Below, in pieces: positions 57,192-64,000 of a stretch of DNA of 64,000 nt. Every line of letters begins with the position of its first letter. Position 1 is the stretch's first letter. The DNA comes from Uranotaenia lowii (lineage: Eukaryota; Arthropoda; Insecta; Diptera; Culicidae): contig NC_073691.1 of assembly GCF_029784155.1 (NCBI RefSeq), positions 56,245,217 to 56,309,216 on the forward strand, written 5' to 3'. The notes beneath the pieces are model-generated. The model ran no database searches. It had not been told where the DNA came from and saw nothing but the letters and a program-made list of their open reading frames with translations. The position numbers were made by a program, and so were the translations under genes.

Positions 57192-58217
57192 TAAAACAAA
57201 AATTGGTTAGTAAGTTGAAATTGTAAAACCTAAATTGAACCACACTTTTATCATCTTAGAGTCCATTCCATGCTTGGACAAGGGCTCAGAAAATAGCGCA
57301 CAATCTTCGAGAGGTTCCATCGGCGAGTAAAAGTCTTCCCATTGTTCATGCAAAGGACTATCGCTTTCCAACTGCTTCACCGAACTATGAATAAGTCGAA
57401 CAGTTTCTAAGCAGGATTGCGCGCAACTGCCGACAAAGTCCTCCATTGGACCGAACTTTTCCAAACGCAGCTGCACTGTCCGCATGTGTTGGCTTTCGTT
57501 TAGGAAGAGCAAATTTTTCTTAACGGCCAGTTCAAAATTTTCCAAGGACTTTAGTAACGATTCCAGAAGGCTAAGCCGTCTGCGGAAACGATAGGCATAG
57601 ATCCACTTGGAAGCGTACAGTGTACCGTAGAAAAGTGATGCAGTCCCAACTGTGAATGGTATCCATTTCAGGCGATTGTTCCTATTAAATAGAACCAAAC
57701 TGGAACTAGTTAAGGCACTGGCGAGGAACAGTTTGCTGGAGGTAATCCGATGAGGTTCGCTTCCGGTGGTGAACTTGAAATGCGATAGGCATTCTTCAAG
57801 CAGTTCGACGTGATCGATTAGCAGCCGTTTGGAGTTCAATATTTTCAGCAAAAAGTTTTCCTGAAACGGCTGGAAAACAAACAGGTTTGTTATATTTAAG
57901 GGAAGCAAAATACAATGTTTGAATCCAAAAACTAAAATTAGGAAAATTATTGTAACGAAAATTCCGGAATCATTCTTTTTTTTTTTTAATTTATTGATCC
58001 AATCTCCAATTTATTCAAGAAATAAAACGCAATTCTACAACTAACGCAAAAGTAATCCAGCAAAAATTGTTAATACTGGGGATAACCCATTATAAAACCA
58101 AGGGGACAGTTCTAGAAGACCGAAGAACTGATGCAAAATCACAACAGAAACTGCACCATATCGCAATAATCATTAACTCACCTCAAAACCAGTCAATTCC
58201 GCTTTTATGCGCTGCAT
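56174..58217 (-). CDS. Vezatin-like two-pass membrane protein, three exons
   Basis: Exons 58182-58217, 57244-57869 and 56174-57191 (minus strand) join with GT/AG and phases 0 and 2 to give 559 residues. Residues about 58-73 and 81-104 are a close pair of membrane helices followed by basic YRFRRR. A long helical region follows (to about residue 400), then an acidic, Ser-rich segment (DESDSEEE, then DDDDDAVVEE) and a C-terminal LQRSVQRYDDMREFLAAK. The helical hairpin, the following helical domain and the VLEQLRGRIEPI..REKERRAL segment resemble vezatin. Known: vezatins act at adherens junctions with myosin VIIa in vertebrates, and the fly vezatin-like protein helps dynein transport. At 559 residues it is shorter than the roughly 780-residue human protein, mainly N-terminally. 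The family call is from memory of motifs, so moderate. Confidence 0.75.
57244..57869 (-). CDS. Vezatin-like gene, exon 2
   Basis: Acceptor GTTTGTTTTCCAG precedes 57869 (PFQENFLLKI). The donor choice AAAGT|GTGGTT at 57244/57243 is the one that keeps exon 3 in frame; a competing GT two bases earlier would not. Confidence 0.8.
58182..58217 (-). CDS. Vezatin-like gene, coding exon 1
   Basis: ATG at 58217 gives MQRIKAELTGFE, then donor GAG|GTGAGT. In phase 0 with PFQ in exon 2 it replaces the in-intron start that an unspliced reading would use. Confidence 0.75.
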
Positions 58218-58670
58218 CTTTGCTCACTTCTCTTTACGAAAGCCTCGAATCAGATAAAATTTCGGTAATTCCATGAAGAAACAACATTATTATTTATTTT
58301 CTTGAAGCAACATTTTCAAACTTCGCTTTCGCATTCTTTTGACGTCGCTGATGATGGACCGGAATTCTGATATAACGTCATCTGAAAACGAGCATGCCAA
58401 AAAGTGCTGCCAAAATAATCGCAGGGTTTTTAAGATGTGAAATGTATTTTTTAAATTTAAATTCCTCAACTAGCAAAAGAACAGCTATTAGTATATTTTC
58501 TTCAGAAAATAATCATGAGTAATAATAATCATAACAATTCAGTTCAAAATATGTGTGTTCGGGGAAGTCTAAACAAAAGCAAAAAAATCCAATTTTTTTG
58601 ATTGATCTAGTTTCAAAGAGTTTATTGGGGAATTCTAAAAAAAATGCAAAACGAGTCACTACTATACACG

Positions 58671-59187
58671 TAAAGCACCGTTCAGATACCAAGTGGACAG
58701 AAAAATTAGATTTTTGATACCGCCCTCCCTCTCCTTGGACAAGTGTGGACATTTGGAAAACCCCTCCCTCCTCCTCGGATGTCCACATGGACAGATTTTA
58801 AATTGATTTTTTTCTATATCTCATCTGACAGTTATATAGAAAACACTACTTTTTGCCATTTTGTTATTGGAATGGCAAATTTAAAAAAAACGAATTCGCA
58901 TCTCCTGATATAAAATATTTTTTAAAAATTTGAAATTTCTTAATTATCATATTTATCACTTGCTTTCAAGTTGCTATTAATTGTTTAAACTTGAGCTGGA
59001 AAGCTTTGCAATTTTAAGATTTAAACATCTTAATTCACACTTAGAAAATATTTTGGAAGTAAGTATGTATGTCCACGTGGATATGACCCAAACCCCTAAC
59101 CCCCTCACCGTGGACAAGCGTGGATATTTCCACCTCCCCCCCCCCCCCCCCCCTTACTTGCCCACGTGGTATATAAACGGCCCCTAA
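58671..59187. mobile_element. MITE-like element with GTGGAC motifs and a poly-C tract
   Basis: The left end (GCACCGTTCAGATACCAAGT) and the reverse complement of the right end (GGGGCCGTTTATATACCACG) are imperfect terminal inverted repeats. Subterminal blocks with TTGGACAAGTGTGGACATTT and GTGGACAAGCGTGGATATTT follow on both sides. A run of about 20 C residues lies near 59137-59155. No ORF. It lies between the divergent vezatin-like and baiser genes. Confidence 0.65.
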
Positions 59188-59729
59188 TGAGATCTGAATA
59201 ATACCGAACATTCAGTTTATACACACTGAATGGTATTCATTTATGCGATCAGACCCTTAATAGATTTCATGGGGCTTATTATCAAATATAAAGGATTTTC
59301 AATCTTATAATATTTATTTAAATATTTTTTTCACAAAAATTCAATTCAACTTCTGGGAATTAATGCATACCTTTATCTTTCTTCACAAAGCGTGTAACAA
59401 TTTAACGCGTCGCTTCAAAATGTCAGCGGCGTTGCGAGAAAAAAACATTAACTGCACGTTGAGAATAATGCAAGTATTCTTGTAATATTTTAAAGGAAAC
59501 CGAAATGAGATATTCTAATTTAAAAACAAAATTTGTTTTATTAAATTTTAAATTTAATATTTATTCACGATCCTAAAATTGTTCCAAGTTTAAGAAATAA
59601 AAATTTTCAACATATATTTAAATCTTGAAACTTGGTTGATGCAATATAATTCAAACTTGAAAATGTTATTTTGAAAGATGAACATGCAAGCTAAAACTAC
59701 CCCATTTATTTTTAAAATTTCGCCCAAGA

Positions 59730-60031
59730 GCGCTTGAAAAGTCGCCGTCATGTATCCGTTTTCTTTTGAGTCTCGTTTCGGCCAGCTCATCTCAAAATTG
59801 CCGAGTTTTGCTTTCGTGTGCTGTCAAAAAGAGGAGAAAAGTTTTTCGGGTCTGGAAAACTTTCTATCCGCGCCAGGAATTTTCCCGATTTTTCCCTAAA
59901 CCGAAAATCCGCTTGCTCGAATCTATTCGCTGCTCCTCGTACGGGTACGGTCACGGTTTGCGTGTGTGCTTGACTTAAGTCAACATTTAGCTAGTTGTTA
60001 GAGAAAGGAAGGGAGCAGCAGCAGCAGCGCG
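59730..60031 (+). promoter_or_regulatory. bai: Promoter and 5' UTR region of baiser
   Basis: Composition shifts from AT-rich to mixed, with CpGs, over the 300 bp before the baiser ATG. It ends in a (AGC)n run (60014-60028) directly before the start. No TATA box or certain initiator was recognised. Confidence 0.4.
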
Positions 60032-60214
60032 ATGCAACATCCGGTGCTCGGTTTGATTCTAGGCCTGGTGGCCGTTCTACACCAATCGCAAGCCATCATG
60101 TTCCGCCTGCAGCCCAACATGCAAAAGTGTCTCAAAGATGAGATGCAGGGCAACCAGATCGTGGCCGGGGAGTACGAAATCACCGGCGCTCCCGGACAGA
60201 AAATCAGCTATGTG
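60032..60214 (+). CDS. bai: baiser exon 1
   Basis: ATG at 60032 with signal peptide; donor GTG|GTGAGT after 60214, phase 0. Confidence 0.92.
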
Positions 60215-60803
60215 GTGAGTTTGCTAGAGAACAAGATTGATAAATAATTAGCTACTAAAATTATGAGTGGTAATTTTTATTACTAACTCGTTCCAGGTTC
60301 GAGACAGCAAAGGTCACATCCTTTCCCAGAACGAAGACATAAACAAGGGGAAATTTTCCTTTACCTCCGAAGTCTACGATACGTTTGAAATTTGCTTCAT
60401 TTCCCATGTCTCACCAAGTAAGATTAATTATTATTCATGAAATCAGTTTAACAATGGAGTTTTAACAAAAAAAAAATCCCCACTTTCAGCTCATCGAGGC
60501 GTAGATCAAGACGTATCGCTGGACATCAAGAAGGGCATCGAAACCAAAAGCTACGAAGGTGTAAGTATTTTTCCCTGCATTCTTCCCCCAATGCCAAAAC
60601 TATCGAGAAAAGATCAAAGTTCTTATCAGTTATTTCTTTTTTTTTTCGTTGTGCTATCTTATATCCATCGATTCGATATGTTCTCCCTTAAATTGGTCGT
60701 TGTTTTTTCATAAACATGTACTGATAACCGGGATACTTTTTTTTCTTGGAGCGTGAATTGGCCAAGACTTAAAAATGTGTCTTGATTTCAGCTCATGAGC
60801 GCC
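60032..60803 (+). CDS. bai: TMED10/baiser p24-family cargo receptor, 5' exons only
   Basis: p24 proteins cycle between ER and Golgi in COPI/COPII vesicles and help sort GPI-anchored and other cargo. Exons 60032-60214, 60297-60417 and 60490-60560 join in phases 0 and 1 with GT/AG sites. Residues 1-21 are a signal peptide ([21 protein letters not shown]). The GOLD domain follows: [67 protein letters not shown] and a [15 protein letters not shown] strand. The two Cys of the GOLD disulfide are present. The delta-type sequence matches fly baiser closely. The coiled-coil, membrane helix and short tail with a KK motif are not found up to 64000, so the gene continues after an intron over 3.2 kb. A 12-nt exon at 60792 may also be used. 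Confidence 0.9.
60297..60417 (+). CDS. bai: baiser exon 2
   Basis: Acceptor CGTTCCAG before 60297; donor CCAA|GTAAGA after 60417, phase 1. Confidence 0.92.
60490..60560 (+). CDS. bai: baiser exon 3
   Basis: Acceptor CACTTTCAG before 60490; the Thr codon is split across the junction; donor GGT|GTAAGT after 60560, phase 0. Confidence 0.9.
60792..60803 (+). CDS. bai: baiser putative 12-nt microexon
   Basis: CTCATGAGCGCC (Leu-Met-Ser-Ala) sits between a TTGATTTCAG acceptor and a perfect GTAAGTG donor, in phase 0 on both sides, 231 bp after exon 3. It lies exactly at a family position where a short linker follows YEG. The match could be chance. Confidence 0.5.
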
Positions 60804-62149
60804 GTAAGTGTTTCGAAAAACTTTTAAGATATTCTTTGCTTTCCCCCCTTTGGCTTACCGAAACCTGTGTTCTAGAACTTAAACAGATCCCTGATGTCCT
60901 AAGATTGCTATAGCTTCAATCCTTTGCCGTGCTGATAGATAGAAACCAAAAATCACTCCCAAAACTTGTGTTTTTAAATGATTGAAAAATGTTTAGGTTT
61001 GGATTATAATTTCATGTTTTTTTGTTTCAATTCGTTGGAGTATTTCATGATATGTTTTGCTAGTCGATCTTTTTAAATCAACACTAATCAAAAACCACTC
61101 ATGCACACTTTTAAACAAATTTCGAATGAACATTTCCAAATTTTTAAGACTTCTCAAATCATCAGTTTAATTAACATATGTTACAGTTCTGTGATTCGAC
61201 TGAAAATTATGTTTTTTAAACCCTTCATATACTTCGTTTTAAAAAGTGTAGAAACCACAATTTATTGGAAACTCTGATTTCATTTTGTGGTTTCAAAAAT
61301 TATACCCAAATCAGCTTTCACTGCCAGTCAAAATAAATCGATAAAATCATTCAAACTTCAGACAAGATAATTCTTCAAAAAGAATTAAAAAAAAAGCGTT
61401 TCTTTAGTTTCTTAAAAAGTGTCCGATGGAAACTTTTCAATACTTCCAAATAATATTTCATTTAGTTCCTTCTAAGTCCATTTGCAAATTTCTTGAATAA
61501 GTCCTTTGAAAAGACATAGAGTAGTCTCGTCTCTTTTATGTTTCCTTCAAAAGCTGACCTTGAAATATCTTCTATAAATCCATTCAACGTAGTGTAATAA
61601 TTTTAGAAAAATTCCTACAAAATTTCATTTAACAACTTCAGTACAAATTCCCTTTGAAGTCCGTTCCGGAGTTACAGTTGTTTTTAAATTTTTTAAAAAA
61701 AAATCTCAGGAATTTCTCTAAATAGTTTAAAAAATCTTTTCAAGAAAGCATTTTGAAGTTCGTCTCAAGTTTTCTTCCAAATCTCATTATTTTTTAATTA
61801 TTATTATTATTATCATTAAAGACATATTACCATTAATATGGCTTTCGTGTCTCAATAAGGTTTAAGTTTACAATTCATAGCTTATCCGTAAGTTTACATA
61901 TTTTGATAAATTTTATAACATTATCTTCTCTATCTGGCATTATTTTTTAATGTATTTTTGAAACCCCTGAAATGTTTATTTTACCTTTTAAAGTTCCTCG
62001 AAATGCCCACTTTAAAATTCCTTAACGCCTTAAAAGCCTTTTAGAGAGTTTTTTCAATAGTCTCTACAAAGTCATTTCGTTAGAGGTGCTTTTTGAATAA
62101 GGAAAAAAGCGTTCTGTTCATTGGTACAAAGAAGCATGATTATCATTCT
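60804..62149. other. bai: baiser intron: AT-rich, no gene seen
   Basis: Only homopolymer-rich sequence was found; no exon encoding the rest of the p24 protein is present. Confidence 0.5.
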
Positions 62150-63235
62150 TTCTATTGGTAGAAATTGGTAAGAGCCTCCGTCTCATCCTTTTGTTGTATG
62201 TAGCCGGGATCCATCGGAATGCTTGACCCTTTCGCATCGCTCAGGTTGAACCTCTCCAGCAGCTTCTTCATGACCCAGATTGAAACCATTCCTGGATTCC
62301 ACCTGGATACCAAATAACTACTTCACATCTTCAAGGGCCGTTGGCTGGAAATTCGTCTTCAAGTATTTGAAGACCTGTTGATACTCGGCTACGCTGAATA
62401 TTGCTACCAACATATCGTCCACTCATGCGAATATGTAAGCCAGCTTCCCCTTTTTTATTCCGAACAAAGAAGCACGGATCCGCTTCTAACAGTTTGAATC
62501 CAGCTTTCCGCATAACATTGTCCTTGAGGTTCCACTAGTTCCACACTCGTGCTGACTTCTTTAGGCCGTAAAGACTTTCAAGTAGATGACTCACCTGTTC
62601 TCGTCTTCCTTTCCCTTAAAGATCCATCGTCAATCAATGACCGTTTTCCCGAGAGGTAACGAAGCCAGCTCCCAGACACCGTTCTGATGAAGCGATGCTT
62701 GTCTGCCAGCAGACTTTCATCGGTATCGCCAAAACCTCGCCGTTGCAAACTGCTGCAGGATTCCCTCGCTTCTTCCCTCGCCACCTTGATCGAAACTCAT
62801 TACCTTCGGCGGCCAGCCGAATTGCCTCTTCACCTCACGGACAAAATCTTGGATAGCTTCCAACGTTTCGGACTTTTTTCTCAGAAAATACAGTTTAGTG
62901 TAGCGGCTGAGTCGTCGATAAGAGTAAGGAAGTATCGTCGTTCTCCAGGCGTCTAGAACTTGTTTCGATTTCCTCTGTGCCTTCTTGGGAAAAGGTAGCC
63001 TCGCCATTTTTCCGCCGAAACAAACCTCGCAAGTAATTTGATTGCCACAATCGTATACCTCCATGCCAAAACTCAGATTTGCCAACCTCTTGACGTCGTC
63101 AATGTTTCGATGACCCAACTTGCGATGCCATTCATGTACGCAATTTTTCTTGCTGCACTGGTCTGAGACCGCATTAGCCCGTTTCACTATCTGAATGTAG
63201 TGACCCGTTTGTCTTTCTTTCTTTCTTTTATACAA
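62150..63235 (-). pseudogene. Ty1/copia retrotransposon pol remnant, internally deleted
   Basis: On the minus strand from 63235: GAG-pre-integrase HEWHRKLGHRNIDDVKRLA and CEVCFGGKMARLPFP, an integrase core (KVMSFDQGGEGRSEGILQQF), then a jump to the reverse transcriptase (MRKAGFKLLEADPCFFVRNK, and in other frames WVDD-like and LLERFNLSDAKGSSIPMDPG). The part between integrase and reverse transcriptase, and the RNase H end, are missing, with several stops and shifts. It lies inside the baiser intron, antisense to the gene. Confidence 0.88.
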
Positions 63236-63239
63236 AATA

Positions 63240-63322
63240 CATCTCCACGGTTACTTTACTAATAATTATGTGTGAGTTGTCATTTGTCCCATCGATTGCT
63301 ACGATGGGACGAATCTCAACAC
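63240..63322 (-). repeat. Start of the copia 5' LTR, truncated
   Basis: Minus strand from 63322: TGTTGAGATTCGTCCCATCG, then TAGCAATCGATGGGAC. GTCCCATCG and CGATGGGAC are 9-bp inverted arms around a 7-base loop. Only about 85 bp separate it from the integrase frame, so gag and most of the LTR are gone. Confidence 0.6.
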
Positions 63323-63605
63323 CGTTTCTGTGTTGAGCGCATTCGGAGTGTAGATTTTCGTGCGACAAGTTGATCTAACGTGATTTCGGGAATTTATATT
63401 CAAAATTCGAGCAAAAAACGGTGTTTCGAGTCGGAAATATTATTTGAAACGGTTTCAAAGTTAAGAACAGTTTGTGAAATAGTGTTAAATAGGAAAAAGC
63501 TAACTATTTTAACGCCAAATCGGGCGATAGAGACGCCAGTGAGAGTGAAGTGGGAAAGTGAGGTTATATTGAGAATCGAAAAAATGAAAGTGCAAGAAAA
63601 ATAAA
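63323..63605 (+). other. 5' UTR of the LINE at the window end
   Basis: Sequence between the copia LTR start and ORF1, with GAGCGCATTCGGAGTGTAG and TTTTCGTGCGACAAG near its start, as expected of an I/Jockey-type 5' end. The exact first base is uncertain. Confidence 0.45.
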
Positions 63606-64000
63606 ATGGCGAACGTTCCAGAACAATATTCTTTACCGGAGGATCAAGATATGGCTCACCCACAAAATCCCGTTGGACGTTTACCGGCGGAAAAAATTAA
63701 AGAAAAAATTAATTACCAATATACGGCTGGAGATCAAGGGCCGTTCAGGGTATTGGTTGAGAAAATCGACAGAAATGATGGTAACCAAATCAACAAATTA
63801 TCGCTTGCTAACACATTACGTAAAATGATGTTGTTTAAAGCCCACATAATCGACCTAAAAAACGTAGGAAAACACAAAATTATGGTTTATCTCAACAATT
63901 ACCAATTAGCAAATCGGCTTACAGTTGAAGACAGTCTCAAGGAAAAAAACTACAGAGCTTACATTCCCCAGCACCTGATAGCAGTTGCAGGAGTTATTGC
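63606..64000 (+). CDS. LINE ORF1 (nucleic-acid-binding, gag-like), open at window end
   Basis: ATG at 63606 opens MANVPEQYSLPEDQDMAHP and stays open for 131 codons to the window edge. The segment GPFRVLVEKIDR, LSLANTLRKM, KHKIMVYLNNYQLANRL and YRAYIPQH resembles the RRM-like region of ORF1 in I/Jockey/LOA-type LINEs. About 280 bp of 5' UTR start near 63325, right at the copia LTR edge, suggesting insertion into that LTR. No defect is seen so far, so it may be a full-length copy. Confidence 0.7.
   Translation, partial: MANVPEQYSLPEDQDMAHPQNPVGRLPAEKIKEKINYQYTAGDQGPFRVLVEKIDRNDGNQINKLSLANTLRKMMLFKAHIIDLKNVGKHKIMVYLNNYQLANRLTVEDSLKEKNYRAYIPQHLIAVAGVI

Overview
The window looks like nuclear DNA from a fly-like insect, most probably a culicine mosquito with a large, repeat-rich genome. 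This rests on dipteran-type proteins (malic enzyme, a TMED10/baiser p24 protein, a vezatin-like protein), introns of 13 and 21 kb, AT-rich non-coding DNA, and mosquito-type transposons (a DD37E mariner, LOA- and Jockey-group LINEs, Ty1/copia, many foldback MITEs). Species was not determined and no database search was run.

Layout. 1-1.5 kb: decayed LINE reverse transcriptase. 2.3-38.8 kb: one malic enzyme gene (Men) on the + strand. Its four coding exons (2942-2994, 16000-16327, 37143-38076, 38137-38816) total 664 codons. Its introns hold a DD37E mariner, a 229-bp CA microsatellite, several MITEs, and a three-deep nest of DNA transposons at 29.5-32.1 kb with target duplications kept at every level. 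An open reading frame running into exon 2 from 15926 would give a second N-terminus that resembles a mitochondrial presequence. 39.5-44.0 kb: a LINE reverse transcriptase split by a 1.97-kb non-coding retro-insert with an exceptionally long 54-bp target duplication; a 778-bp foldback MITE sits in its 3' tail. 44.0-45.4 kb: inverted copia-type LTR pieces around a degenerate minisatellite. 45.8-47.5 kb (- strand): a single-exon leucine-rich-repeat transmembrane receptor whose short tail carries an exact ITAM spacing. 47.6-55.7 kb: repeat-rich intergenic DNA with a large foldback element, a LOA-type LINE tail and a 2-kb element bounded by CAGGGCTGGTAGCG inverted repeats. 56.2-58.2 kb (- strand): a three-exon vezatin-like gene. 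60.0 kb to the end (+ strand): the first exons of baiser/TMED10, with a putative 12-nt microexon. Its fourth intron holds a broken copia element and the open 5' part of another LINE, and the gene continues beyond the window.

The host genes do not form an operon or obvious pathway. Men supplies NADPH and pyruvate, baiser is an ER-Golgi cargo adaptor, the vezatin-like protein is a two-pass membrane protein tied to junctions or dynein transport in its family, and the LRR protein looks like a signalling receptor. Splice sites were placed by hand from consensus signals, reading phase and protein continuity.
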